From the NCBI GenBank assembly GCA_029077825.1, contig JAQNCT010000001.1, positions 62,001 through 126,000 of the forward strand: a stretch of DNA of 64,000 bases, read 5' to 3'. Under the pieces are notes generated by a model that saw only the letters and a list, made by a program, of their open reading frames with translations, was not told the DNA's origin and did no database searches. This document shows, piece after piece, positions 55,924-64,000 of this stretch; position 1 is the stretch's first letter, and each line of letters begins with the position of its first letter. The stretch is from Acidocella sp. (GTDB lineage Bacteria; Pseudomonadota; Alphaproteobacteria; Acetobacterales; Acetobacteraceae). A program made the position numbers and the translations under genes.

Positions 55924-58410
55924 ATGACCATGAAACGCGCCCTGCTGGCACTGCTTGCCTTGGTTGTCGTGCTCCCCGCACTGGTGGCTTCGGTGCTGGT
56001 GGCTAGCTTCAACCCCAACGACTATGCGCCGCAAATTGCCGCCGCCGTGCAAAAAGCCACCGGCCGCACCCTTATTTTCGGCGGGCCGATCCGCCTGACC
56101 CTCTCGTTAACCCCCACCATCGGCGTTGATGACGTCACACTCAGCAACCCCACGGGGTTTGCCGATGCCAATTTCGTCACGCTGCAGCGTTTGGAGGCCA
56201 AAATCGCGCTCTGGCCGCTGTTTTCGCACCACATCGACATCCTCAGCCTGATCCTGGCCAACCCCCGCATCAATTTCCAAACCAACGAAGCCGGCCAGGC
56301 GAACTGGGATTTCGCAGCCCCAGCGGCCCACAGCCGCAACCTGATCAGCGGCTACGACATCGCGCTGGAGTCAGTCGATGTGCAAAACGCGCTGATCACG
56401 CTGAAAGACGCCGGCGGTCACACGCGGCAGACCCTGACTTTACAGGATGTGCGTGGCACCGCGGATTCGATCGCCGACCCGTTGAAGCTCACAGCCATGG
56501 CGGCGGTGAATAATGTGCCGGTCACGCTGCGTGGCATGGTCGGGCCGGTGGAGCGGCTGTCGGGTATCGGCAGCGGGCCGTGGCCGGTGGCGCTGACCCT
56601 TGCCGGTGGCGGCGCGCAAGCCAGCATCAACGGCACCGTTGCTTACCCACGCACCGCCAGCGGCTATAATTTCACGCTCAACGCCAGCATTCCGGCACTC
56701 GAAAAAGTGGCCCCCATGCTGCCAGCCGGGCTATTTCAAGCGGGGCCGCTGGCCAGCCTGCTGCCGCCAATTCACGGCCTCACCGTCACCGCTCTCATCG
56801 CTGACCAGGGTTCGGCGATGCCTGCCATCCGCAATCTCTCCATCAAGGCCGCTGGGTCTGATTTATCCAGCCTGCGGCCAGGCCTGACCCTAAATAATCT
56901 TGCGATCGCCATGCCATCGCTGAACGCGGCGGTAACCCTTAATGCCGCCGCCAGCCTTGGCGGCATGCCACTCACCATCACCGGCAATTTCGGCGCGATG
57001 GCAAGGTTGCTGAACCCAGCCTGGCTGCCCGCCACCGCCCAGCCGGGCAACGGCAATTTCCCGGTCACGCTGCAGGCCCAGGCCGGTAGCGCCATCCTCA
57101 ACGTCTCCGGCGGCCTTGCCACACCCGCCAACGCCTCCGGCGTCGCACTGGCGGTCAGCCTCACCATCCCCGATCTCTCCGCCCTCAGCCCGCTGGCCGG
57201 GTTCAGCCTGCCAGCCTGGAAAAACATCGCTCTGCAAACCACCATCACCGACCCCGGCGGGCTAGGGCTAGGCCAGGCCGCCGGGTTGGACGGGCTAGCC
57301 CTGACCATGGACAACGCCGCCCTAGGCGGTGATGCCAGCCTGTATTTTGGTAAAACCCCCCGCCTGCAGGTGGCTCTGAAGGGCCAGCAGATCGACCTCG
57401 ATGCCTTGCGCGCCGCTTTCCCCGCGCCAGCCGCCACGAACGCAGCCATAACCCCAGCCAGTTTTATCGTCTCGAGCGCCAAACTGCCGCTTGACGCCAT
57501 GAAAAATTTCGATGCCGATATCCAGCTCGCCGCTGACTCAGTGGTGTTCAACAAGGCCACCTATACCGCTTTGCAAGGCCATGCGGTGCTGCAAGATGGC
57601 GTCCTCACGCTCAACCCGCTCTCCGGGCTGTTGCCGGGCGGCGATATCACCGCCAGCGCCAGCCTGGACGCCACCAAGGACCCCGCCGCCGCAAGCTGGA
57701 GCTTGAATGCCCCAGCCCTGGCGCTGGGGCCAATTCTCAAAAGCTTCGGCGCACCGGACAAGGCGCAAGGCACCATGCAAGTGGCCCTGAGTGCTACCGG
57801 CACGGGCGACAGCCTGCATGATATTTTGGCCTCGGCCAACGGCCAGCTCGGGCTGGCTTCGGTCAATAGCGTGGCTGATGGCGCGGTGCTTGGCAGCCTG
57901 TTCGGCCCGCTGCTGCGTGCTGATGCTCTGGCGAATGCCAGTTCCAGTGCCAGTTTCAGCACCAGTTTTAACGCACCGGGGCCAGTGCCGGTCCGCTGCC
58001 TGGCACTGCGGCTTGATACCGCGAACGGGATTGCCAGCATCAGCACCCTGACACTGGAGTCCAGCCGCCTTCGGTTGCAGGGCAGCGGCAAGATAAATTT
58101 TGGCGATGAAACGCTGGCGCTGACTCTGCAGCCCAGCCTGCTGAACTCGCCTCCTGGCACGCCCCCCAGTATCGGCGCGCCGGTAACGTTGGGCGGCAGC
58201 TTCGCAGCCCCCACGCTTGCCGCAGCACCCGCCGCCGCCCTGCCTGACAGCAGCAACGATCTTTGCCCCGCAGCACTGGCACTGGGCCGGCTTGGCAAAC
58301 CCGGGCCCGCCGCCGAGCCGCCGGTAAGTGTTGCGCCCGCCGCCACCGGTACGGCGCCGCCAGCGCCGTCCGGCCCGAAAAACTTGCTGAACCTGTTAAA
58401 CGGCCAGTAA
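55924..58410 (+). CDS. AsmA-family protein
   Basis: Large inner-membrane-anchored periplasmic protein related to AsmA/TamB-like lipid-transfer bridges, 828 residues. The N-terminal helix ALLALLALVVVLPALVASVL is followed by the AsmA start signature (SFNPNDYAPQIAAAVQKATG). A beta-rich region repeats segments with LTVAALNLP-type patterns, and the C-terminal AsmA domain includes QVALSATGTGDSLHDILASA and GKINFGDETLALTLQPSL. The last 70 residues are a Pro/Ala-rich tail. ATG at 55924 was chosen over one eight codons earlier. It starts a plus-strand pair with the ATP12 gene. Confidence 0.9.
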   Translation: MTMKRALLALLALVVVLPALVASVLVASFNPNDYAPQIAAAVQKATGRTLIFGGPIRLTLSLTPTIGVDDVTLSNPTGFADANFVTLQRLEAKIALWPLFSHHIDILSLILANPRINFQTNEAGQANWDFAAPAAHSRNLISGYDIALESVDVQNALITLKDAGGHTRQTLTLQDVRGTADSIADPLKLTAMAAVNNVPVTLRGMVGPVERLSGIGSGPWPVALTLAGGGAQASINGTVAYPRTASGYNFTLNASIPALEKVAPMLPAGLFQAGPLASLLPPIHGLTVTALIADQGSAMPAIRNLSIKAAGSDLSSLRPGLTLNNLAIAMPSLNAAVTLNAAASLGGMPLTITGNFGAMARLLNPAWLPATAQPGNGNFPVTLQAQAGSAILNVSGGLATPANASGVALAVSLTIPDLSALSPLAGFSLPAWKNIALQTTITDPGGLGLGQAAGLDGLALTMDNAALGGDASLYFGKTPRLQVALKGQQIDLDALRAAFPAPAATNAAITPASFIVSSAKLPLDAMKNFDADIQLAADSVVFNKATYTALQGHAVLQDGVLTLNPLSGLLPGGDITASASLDATKDPAAASWSLNAPALALGPILKSFGAPDKAQGTMQVALSATGTGDSLHDILASANGQLGLASVNSVADGAVLGSLFGPLLRADALANASSSASFSTSFNAPGPVPVRCLALRLDTANGIASISTLTLESSRLRLQGSGKINFGDETLALTLQPSLLNSPPGTPPSIGAPVTLGGSFAAPTLAAAPAAALPDSSNDLCPAALALGRLGKPGPAAEPPVSVAPAATGTAPPAPSGPKNLLNLLNGQ

Positions 58411-58419
58411 GCCCGCCGC

Positions 58420-59148
58420 ATGAAACGCATCTGGACAATTGTTGAAACCAACCCCACCGCCGATGGTTTGCAGGTTTTGCTTGACGGCAAGCCGATTAAA
58501 AAACCAAGCGGCGCAGCCCTGCTAATCCCCTTTGCGCCCCTGGCGGAGGCCATCGCTACCGAATGGCGCGGCGCCGGGCTGGATGGCGGCGATATCAAAC
58601 CCGATGATTTACCGCTTACCCGCATGGCCACCACCGCGATTGACCGGGTGGCCACATCGCACAGCAATATCATCTCCCAATTGGCCAGTTATGGGTTGAA
58701 TGACGCGCTCTGCTACCGCGCCGAAACCCCAGCCTCATTGGCAACACTGGAACAGGCGCAATGGCAGCCTTGGCTGAATTGGGCATATACGGCCTACCAG
58801 ATCACGCTCAACACCGGCTTTGGTATCACTCCTATTATCCAACCACCTGATACCGCGGAAAAATTCCACGCCATATTGCAATCGTTTGATATCTATCAAC
58901 TCACGGCATTGGGCGTTGCGGTGCCGGCAATGGGCAGCCTGGTCCTGGGCCTGGCACTCGCCACCGGCGAGCTTGACGCGCCAACCGCCTTCGAAGTTTC
59001 GCACATTGAGGAAAATTTTCAAATTCAGCGCTGGGGCACCGATGAGCTGGCCGAACAACGCCGACTGAATATCCTCGCTGATTTGGATTTATGTGTCCGC
59101 TTCGTGGCGCTGTGCGATCAGAAAAACAGCACCGACATCAAAATATAA
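58420..59148 (+). CDS. ATP12-family F1-ATPase assembly chaperone
   Basis: Homologue of mitochondrial Atp12, which binds the F1 alpha subunit during ATP synthase assembly; it is present in alphaproteobacteria. It has 242 residues. The conserved segments are LDGKPIKKPSGAALLIPFAP, then EAIATEWRGAG, PLTRMATTAIDRV, LCYRAETPASL, and the C-terminal FEVSHIEENFQIQRWGTDEL. It begins nine bases after the AsmA stop. Its 3' end overlaps the convergent transporter gene by 31 bases. ATP synthase genes are not in the window. Confidence 0.93.
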   Translation: MKRIWTIVETNPTADGLQVLLDGKPIKKPSGAALLIPFAPLAEAIATEWRGAGLDGGDIKPDDLPLTRMATTAIDRVATSHSNIISQLASYGLNDALCYRAETPASLATLEQAQWQPWLNWAYTAYQITLNTGFGITPIIQPPDTAEKFHAILQSFDIYQLTALGVAVPAMGSLVLGLALATGELDAPTAFEVSHIEENFQIQRWGTDELAEQRRLNILADLDLCVRFVALCDQKNSTDIKI

Positions 59149-60398
59149 ATCGGTGTCAGTACCAAAATCATCGCCACGGCATAAGCGAAGAACCCCGGCA
59201 TTTTAACACCGCGCCGGGCCGCGATTTCGCGGATCATCAGATTTGGCGCATTGCCCAAATAGGTCACTGGCCCGAAAAACACAGACCCTGCCGCCAGCGC
59301 CATCAGCAGATGCGAGGGGGCCGCCGCCAATTGCGCGGCATTGCCGCCGGCGGCCTGGAAAAAAATCAAATAGGTCGGTGCGGCATCCAGCACCGCCGAG
59401 GCAACGCCGCTGGCCCAGAACCACAGCAGCGGATGGTTAACATTCAAATTCGCCTGCGCCAGCAAGGCAAAAACCGGACCAATGGTGGCGAAGATGGCAA
59501 AAAATAGAATCCCGATCTCGCGCATCGCGGTCCAGGCAAAGCGGTTATGGGCGCGTATCGATTGCGGTGTAAAAATCTCCGAGATGGCAATGCAGCCAAC
59601 CGCCAATGCCGTAACCGCCAAATGCTCGAGCGGCAGGTGGACTGAGAATAAATTCACCGATCCTGGATGCCAGACACCCTCCAACGGTATCGCCAGCATC
59701 AGCGCCAGCAGCAGGAAAATATTTAACGCCCCGCTCACCCGCAGTTTTTGCAACCGCGGCAGCGCCTCGCGCCGCGCCAGATACATATCAACGCCGTAGC
59801 AAAGCCCCAGCACCGGCACCGCCAGCACCAGCAGCGGCGCCCATAAATATGTCAGCGGCCAGAAAAACGGCACGCCGCGCAGAAACCCCACCAGTAAAGG
59901 CGGGTCTCCCAGCGGCGACAAAGCACCCCCTGCATTGCCCACCAGCACGATAAACCCCAGCACCAGATGCCGCTTCTCGAATCGATGCGCGTTGGCGGCC
60001 AGCAACGGGTGGATCAGCAGCAAGGCAGCACCGATGGTGCCCATCACCGCCGCCAGCAGGGTACCGATGATCAGGAGCAGCAAATTACCGGCGGGACGCC
60101 CCCACGGGCCGCCGGTAATGAGAATCCCGCCACCCAGCGCATAAAGCGCCAACAGCAGCACCATGAAGGGCACAAACTCGGCCAGCGTAACTTGCCACAA
60201 CGCATACACCGCATCGCTGGCGCCGCTGGCGGTTGCACTCAAAACCAGCCCCAGCCCCACCCAGAATAGCGACATAACCGCCATGCGCCGGTGCCAGAAC
60301 CGCGGTGCCAAACCCGGCAACACCGCGAAGCTCAGCAGCACCATCGCAAACGGCACAGCCAGAATAAATGTCACCGGCGCACGGCCCCGGTGCCGCAA
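59118..60398 (-). CDS. Sodium:proton antiporter/citrate-transporter-like membrane protein (NhaD/ArsB-related ion-transporter superfamily)
   Basis: Polytopic membrane protein of 426 residues with about twelve helices. Diagnostic features are VGNAGGALSPLGDPPLLVGF (a Gly/Asp/Pro-rich re-entrant loop of the ion-transporter superfamily) and the matching second-half loop GPVTYLGNAPNLMIREIAAR. Relatives are annotated as Na+/H+ antiporters or citrate transporters; the substrate cannot be chosen from sequence. No ribosome site is obvious for the ATG at 60398. It is convergent with and overlaps ATP12, and divergent from the coxG-like gene. Confidence 0.88.
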   Translation of the reverse strand: MRHRGRAPVTFILAVPFAMVLLSFAVLPGLAPRFWHRRMAVMSLFWVGLGLVLSATASGASDAVYALWQVTLAEFVPFMVLLLALYALGGGILITGGPWGRPAGNLLLLIIGTLLAAVMGTIGAALLLIHPLLAANAHRFEKRHLVLGFIVLVGNAGGALSPLGDPPLLVGFLRGVPFFWPLTYLWAPLLVLAVPVLGLCYGVDMYLARREALPRLQKLRVSGALNIFLLLALMLAIPLEGVWHPGSVNLFSVHLPLEHLAVTALAVGCIAISEIFTPQSIRAHNRFAWTAMREIGILFFAIFATIGPVFALLAQANLNVNHPLLWFWASGVASAVLDAAPTYLIFFQAAGGNAAQLAAAPSHLLMALAAGSVFFGPVTYLGNAPNLMIREIAARRGVKMPGFFAYAVAMILVLTPIYILMSVLFF

Positions 60399-60458
60399 TG
60401 TTGCCCCCGCTGGTCAACACCGATAGGTTGCCCACAGATTTTAAGGAGACCTGCCTGC

Positions 60459-61058
60459 ATGGATATGTCCGGAGACCGCCTGATCGCCGCCCCGCGCGCA
60501 AAAGTGTGGGATGCGCTGAATGACCCGGAAATTCTTAAACAATGTATTCCGGGCTGCGAAACCATAGAGAAACTCTCCGACACTCAATTAAAGGCCACAG
60601 CCGCCATCAAGCTTGGCCCCATCGCCGCGCGCTTTACCGGCAATGTGCAGCTTTCAGAACTTGACCCACCGAACGGTTACATAATTTCAGGCGAGGGCCA
60701 AGGCGGGGTTGCCGGGTTTGCCAAAGGAGGGGCTACGGTTAAGCTCACTGATGAAGCCGAGGGCACCAGATTAGCCTATGTGGTGAACGCCCAGATCGGC
60801 GGCAAAATGGCCCAGCTTGGCGCGCGTTTAATTGATTCTACCGCCAAACAAATGGCTGAGGCGTTTTTTACCAAATTTTCCGCAATTTTAGCACCGGAGC
60901 CCAGCGTGACCAAAACCACCGAGACGCCTCATCATGAATCAACGGATACAACAGCTGACCCCAGCAACCCGCAATTTTTTGGGCTGCCTTTAGGGGTGAT
61001 CATCGCTGCTGCGCTTGCCACCCTCGCCGTGGGGCTGACCGTGTTGAAGTACCACTAA
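60459..61058 (+). CDS. coxG: CoxG/SRPBCC-family protein with C-terminal membrane anchor
   Basis: START-like protein of 199 residues, related to CoxG, which in CO oxidisers recruits the dehydrogenase to the membrane. ATG at 60459 follows AAGGAG; the frame extends upstream without support. The core is APRAKVWDALNDPEILKQCI, then PGCETIEKLSDTQLKATAAI, then GEGQGGVAGFAKGGATVKLT, and the C-terminus is a single membrane helix (LPLGVIIAAALATLAVGLTV). It overlaps the MoxR gene by one base (TAATG) and starts the cox-like operon. CoxMSL genes are not visible. Confidence 0.92.
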   Translation: MDMSGDRLIAAPRAKVWDALNDPEILKQCIPGCETIEKLSDTQLKATAAIKLGPIAARFTGNVQLSELDPPNGYIISGEGQGGVAGFAKGGATVKLTDEAEGTRLAYVVNAQIGGKMAQLGARLIDSTAKQMAEAFFTKFSAILAPEPSVTKTTETPHHESTDTTADPSNPQFFGLPLGVIIAAALATLAVGLTVLKYH

Positions 61059-61960
61059 TGTTGCCAAACAGCGTTGCGGATACCGCCGCCCTGCTGGCTG
61101 AGCAAGGCTATGTGGCTGATAAAGCGTTGGCCACCACGGTGCATCTGGCGTTGGCCATGCAGCGCCCTTTGCTGCTGGAGGGTGAACCTGGTACCGGCAA
61201 AACTGAAATTGCCAAGGTGCTGGCCGCCGGGCTGAACCGCCGCCTGGTGCGGCTGCAATGCTATGACGGGCTTGATCTTGCAGCCGCTGCTTATGAATGG
61301 GACCATGCCCGCCAGCTTATGGCCATCAGGCTGGCCGAGGGTGATGCCGCCCAAAACCCTGACACGCTACAGCGCAATATTTACAGCCGTAACTTCCTGC
61401 TGGCGCGGCCTTTGCTGTCTGCCATTGACCCGGATTTGCCACCAGCGGTGCTACTGATTGATGAGCTTGACCGGGCGGATGAACCATTCGAGGCGTTTTT
61501 GCTGGAGTTATTGGCGGATTTTCAAATATCGGTGCCAGAATACGGCACCATCAAGGCCAAAACCAAGCCAGTGGTGGTGCTAACCTCGAATCGTACCCGC
61601 GAAGTGCATGACGCGATCCGCCGCCGCTGCTTATATCAATGGGTGGATTACCCAACCGCCGCCCGCGAGCGCGCGATTTTGCACAATAAGGCCCCAGGCA
61701 TTCCTGCCGTGCTGGCGGCTGAAATTGTGGCGTTTGTGCAATCGGTTCGGCGGGCTGATATTTTCAAGCTCCCCGGCGTTGCTGAAACGCTCGATTGGGC
61801 TGCCGCCCTCACCGCCCTTGACCAGGAGGAGCTTGCCCCCGGCGCGGTTGAAGATACGCTGGGCGTGCTGCTGAAATACCAAGATGATATTGCAGCCATG
61901 AAAGGCGCTGACCTTGCCAAATATGTCAGTGATGCCAAAGCGGCGGCCCGCACAGCATGA
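61058..61960 (+). CDS. coxD: MoxR-family AAA+ ATPase (CoxD-like)
   Basis: AAA+ chaperone of 300 residues that in carboxydotrophs helps insert sulfur and copper into the Mo-Cu dehydrogenase. Walker A is LLLEGEPGTGKTEIAKVLAA, Walker B PAVLLIDELDRADEPFEAFL, and sensor region VVVLTSNRTREVHDAIRRRC. It has the MoxR-type LYQWVDYPTAARERAIL lid. It is coupled at both ends (TAATG, ATGA) to the CoxG-like and VWA genes, as MoxR and VWA partners usually are. CO or another substrate for the target enzyme cannot be decided. Confidence 0.93.
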   Translation: MLPNSVADTAALLAEQGYVADKALATTVHLALAMQRPLLLEGEPGTGKTEIAKVLAAGLNRRLVRLQCYDGLDLAAAAYEWDHARQLMAIRLAEGDAAQNPDTLQRNIYSRNFLLARPLLSAIDPDLPPAVLLIDELDRADEPFEAFLLELLADFQISVPEYGTIKAKTKPVVVLTSNRTREVHDAIRRRCLYQWVDYPTAARERAILHNKAPGIPAVLAAEIVAFVQSVRRADIFKLPGVAETLDWAAALTALDQEELAPGAVEDTLGVLLKYQDDIAAMKGADLAKYVSDAKAAARTA

Positions 61961-63165
61961 CCCCGACCAGCGGATTGCTGGCCAGCAACGTCATGCATTT
62001 CGCAAGGTTGTTGCGCCGCACCGGCCTGCCGGTTGGCCCGGCTGAAACCATCGCCGCTACGCAAGCTCTCACCCATATTGAAATTGGCCAGCGCCACGCG
62101 GTGCAGGCAGCGCTGCGGGCCATTATGGTGCACCGGCACGAACACCAAGAAATGTTTGATACCGCCTTTTCGCTGTTTTGGCGCAACCCGGATGCCACCA
62201 AATTCGCCGCCGCCCTGGCGGCCATGGATGGTATGCGTGCCCCTGATGAGGAACGCCCACCCCCTGGGGCACGGCGCCTAGCCGAGGCAATGGCCGCCAC
62301 CAAAAACCAGCCGCCGCGCGCGGGAGAGCCGCCGCAAACCATCGATGCCACCCTTACATTCAGTGAGAGCGAAAAACTCAACGCGATGGATTTTGAGGCG
62401 ATGAGCGCCAGTGACATCATCCGCGCCAAAGCCGAGATTGCCAAATTGCGCCTGCCGCTGGACCAGCACCGCACCAGGCGTTGGCGAAATTTGCCCACTG
62501 GCCGGCGGATTGACCTGAAAGCCACCATGCGGGCTTCAATGCGCACCGGCGGTGAAATTCTGTCGCTGGCCCGCCGCGCGCCCAAAATCAAACCGCCGCC
62601 ATTGGTGGTATTGTGCGATATTTCCGGCTCGATGGCGCGTTATGCGCAAATTTTGCTGCATTTTTTGCACGCGGTTGCCAATGAGCGTGAGCAAGTGAGC
62701 GTGTTTTTGTTCGGCACCCGGCTCTCCAACATCTCGCGCCAGTTGCGCCAGCGTGACCCTGAGGTGGCGTTTCAGATGATTGCATCCTTGGTGCCGGACT
62801 GGTCAGGCGGCACCCGAATCGGTGAGGCATTGGCCAGCTTCAACCGCAACTGGGCGCGCCGGGTGTTAGGCCAAGGTGCCGTGGTGCTGCTGGTAACTGA
62901 CGGGCTGGACCGTGACGGCGCGCACGGGCTTGCTACCAACATGGAGCGCCTGCACCGCTCATGCCGGCGTTTGATATGGCTGAACCCGCTGCTGCGCTGG
63001 GAGGGGTTTTCACCAAAAACCCAAGGGGCCAAGGCAATGCTGCCGCATGTTGATGAATTCCGGCCGGTGCATAATCTGGCCAGTTTGCAATCGCTTATCA
63101 CCAGCCTGTCCGCCCCGCCTACCGCCCGCGGCCAGGCCATTCACAATTGGAAAGACCCCGCATGA
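61957..63165 (+). CDS. coxE: VWA-domain protein (CoxE-like)
   Basis: Partner of the MoxR ATPase, 402 residues. The N-terminal half is helical and variable. The VWA domain starts near residue 208 with LVVLCDISGSMARYAQILLH, the Asp-x-Ser-x-Ser metal-binding site, followed by SGGTRIGEALASFNRNWARR with the conserved threonine and VVLLVTDGLDRDG. No signal peptide. It overlaps the preceding gene by four bases (ATGA) and the next XdhC-like gene by four. CoxE in characterised systems works with CoxD in active-site assembly. Confidence 0.93.
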   Translation: MTPTSGLLASNVMHFARLLRRTGLPVGPAETIAATQALTHIEIGQRHAVQAALRAIMVHRHEHQEMFDTAFSLFWRNPDATKFAAALAAMDGMRAPDEERPPPGARRLAEAMAATKNQPPRAGEPPQTIDATLTFSESEKLNAMDFEAMSASDIIRAKAEIAKLRLPLDQHRTRRWRNLPTGRRIDLKATMRASMRTGGEILSLARRAPKIKPPPLVVLCDISGSMARYAQILLHFLHAVANEREQVSVFLFGTRLSNISRQLRQRDPEVAFQMIASLVPDWSGGTRIGEALASFNRNWARRVLGQGAVVLLVTDGLDRDGAHGLATNMERLHRSCRRLIWLNPLLRWEGFSPKTQGAKAMLPHVDEFRPVHNLASLQSLITSLSAPPTARGQAIHNWKDPA

Positions 63166-63482
63166 TCGACGTTGAAGATGTATTGAGCATTGCTGCCAGC
63201 TGGCACGGCGCTGGTGAGCAGGTTGCCATTGCTACCGTCACTGAAACCTGGGGCAGCTCCCCCCGCCCGGCTGGCAGCCGCATGGCGGTGACCACATCAG
63301 GCAAAATGGCGGGTTCTGTTAGCGGCGGCTGTATTGAAGGGGCGGTGGCTGAAACAGCGCAGCAGGTGATGGCCAGCGGTGTGCCCAAATTGCTGAGTTT
63401 TGGCGTCACCAATGAGAGAGCCTGGGAGGTTGGCCTGGCGTGCGGTGGCAAAGTGCAGGTATTTGTTGAGCCGCTGATATGA
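63162..63482 (+). CDS. XdhC/CoxI-family N-terminal domain protein
   Basis: Short protein of 106 residues matching the N-terminal XdhC_CoxI domain (ASWHGAGEQVAIATVTETWG, then SSPRPAGSRMAVT, and GSVSGGCIEGAVAETAQQV). XdhC proteins supply the sulfurated molybdenum cofactor to xanthine-dehydrogenase-family enzymes. Here the Rossmann half is a separate gene that follows with an ATGA overlap. The conserved cysteine GGCIEG is present. The start overlaps the VWA gene stop. Confidence 0.9.
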   Translation: MIDVEDVLSIAASWHGAGEQVAIATVTETWGSSPRPAGSRMAVTTSGKMAGSVSGGCIEGAVAETAQQVMASGVPKLLSFGVTNERAWEVGLACGGKVQVFVEPLI

Positions 63483-64000
63483 AAAACGCCACCATCACCG
63501 CTCTGAACCACGCCATGGCCACCCGCCAGCCGGTGGCATTTGCCAAAAATCTGAGCGATGGTACGGAGTTTTTACTCCCTGACCCGCATGCCCCTGAGGC
63601 TCTGAACGAAGCGGGCCGGTTGGCCCTGGCGGCTGATAAATCCACCACGCATGTGCTGGGCAGTGAAAGCTGGTTTATTGAAGCGCGCAACCCCGCCCCC
63701 CGGCTGGTTTTGGTGGGGGCTGTGCATATTGCCCAAGCGCTCGCCCCGCTGGCCAGCATGAGCGGCTTTGAAGTTATTTTAATCGACCCGCGCCAGGGCT
63801 TTGGCAACCAAGAGCGTTTTCCTGGTGCCAATCTGGTCAATGACTGGCCAGATGAGGCGCTCAACCAGCTAAAGCCAGACATGCGCACCGCTGTGGTTAC
63901 CCTCACCCATGACCCCAAGCTTGATGACCCAGCGCTGGACCGTGCCTTGCATTCCAACGCGTTTTACATCGGCGCCTTGGGGTCACGCAAAACCCACGCC
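63479..64000 (+). CDS. XdhC C-terminal Rossmann-domain protein (partial, truncated at window end)
   Basis: At least 174 residues, coupled by ATGA to the N-terminal XdhC gene. The Rossmann fold shows PRLVLVGAVHIAQALAPLAS with the NAD-binding glycine region, then GFEVILIDPRQGFGNQERFP, TAVVTLTHDPKLDDPALDRA and FYIGALGSRKTHA, the XdhC_C signature. The first 60 residues precede the Rossmann domain. No stop is reached. Together with the previous gene it forms a split XdhC for a molybdenum hydroxylase expected just downstream. Confidence 0.9.
   Translation, partial: MKNATITALNHAMATRQPVAFAKNLSDGTEFLLPDPHAPEALNEAGRLALAADKSTTHVLGSESWFIEARNPAPRLVLVGAVHIAQALAPLASMSGFEVILIDPRQGFGNQERFPGANLVNDWPDEALNQLKPDMRTAVVTLTHDPKLDDPALDRALHSNAFYIGALGSRKTHA

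Noticed and set aside
60459-64000. Definite carbon-monoxide dehydrogenase operon
   Set aside because: Only accessory genes are visible; the same set accompanies other molybdenum hydroxylases.

Overview
The window is a contiguous piece of an alphaproteobacterial chromosome. It is most likely from Rhodospirillales, with an Acetobacteraceae-like flavour, although no 16S gene is present to settle this. The evidence is the set of alphaproteobacterial markers: GcrA, GapR (DUF2312), an NDUFA12-type complex I accessory subunit next to MlaD and DUF2155, an ATP12-family F1-ATPase chaperone, a short ProRS without an insertion domain, a 14-gene nuoA-N operon followed by birA-coaX-rnj, and the order tig-clpP-clpX-lon-hup. 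Gene density is high, with many 1-8 base overlaps and many GTG or TTG starts. There is no prophage, insertion sequence, CRISPR array or rRNA. Three tRNA genes are present (Asp-GTC, Val-TAC, Leu-TAG).

Layout. 1-2175: ATPase and fused double permease of a NitT/TauT-type importer. 2281-6357: dut, coaBC and ubiE on the minus strand, divergent from mutM and an enoyl-CoA hydratase. This is the block that in many alphaproteobacteria lies next to rpsT-dnaA, but here it stops at a repeat cluster (6409-6660). 6695-13159: ten co-directional minus-strand genes (DUF1244, gapR, moeB-like, SH3 protein, gcrA, cold-shock protein, M17 aminopeptidase, MarR regulator, lolA, xthA), which put two cell-cycle/chromosome proteins side by side. 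13195-15885: glycerate kinase, a lipoprotein and a tyrosine phosphatase. 15970-18747: OmpA-type porin, then NDUFA12-mlaD-DUF2155. 18898-26525: a plus-strand run with a ribonucleotide-reductase-derived protein coupled to RidA, a MarR regulator with a candidate operator, a sugar dehydratase/aminotransferase pair, a prolyl iminopeptidase and a TAXI-type binding protein. 26522-30894: lolD, lolC/E, proS and an acyltransferase. 31148-48536: rnj, coaX, birA and the complete nuo operon. 48646-55795: tRNAs, hup, lon, clpX, clpP, tig and tRNA-Leu. 55924-60398: AsmA-family protein, ATP12 and a CitMHS/NhaD-like transporter. 60459-64000: coxG-coxD-coxE-like genes and a split XdhC, a maturation set for a molybdenum hydroxylase whose structural genes are outside the window.

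How the genes connect. Most of the window is housekeeping: respiration (all of complex I plus NDUFA12), protein quality control (trigger factor, ClpXP, Lon), envelope biogenesis (LolA, LolD, LolC/E, MlaD, OmpA, AsmA), cofactor synthesis (CoaBC, CoaX, BirA, UbiE, MoeB-like) and chromosome/cell-cycle control (GcrA, GapR, HU). The most unusual gene is at 18898-20394. It keeps the C-terminal TSCPD region and part of the barrel of class II ribonucleotide reductase but appears to have lost the catalytic cysteines, and its stop codon is one base from a RidA gene. I see no clear evidence of a large new defence or mobile system. The best leads are this RNR-derived protein, the repeat cluster at a synteny breakpoint, and the candidate operators upstream of gcrA and of the second MarR gene.
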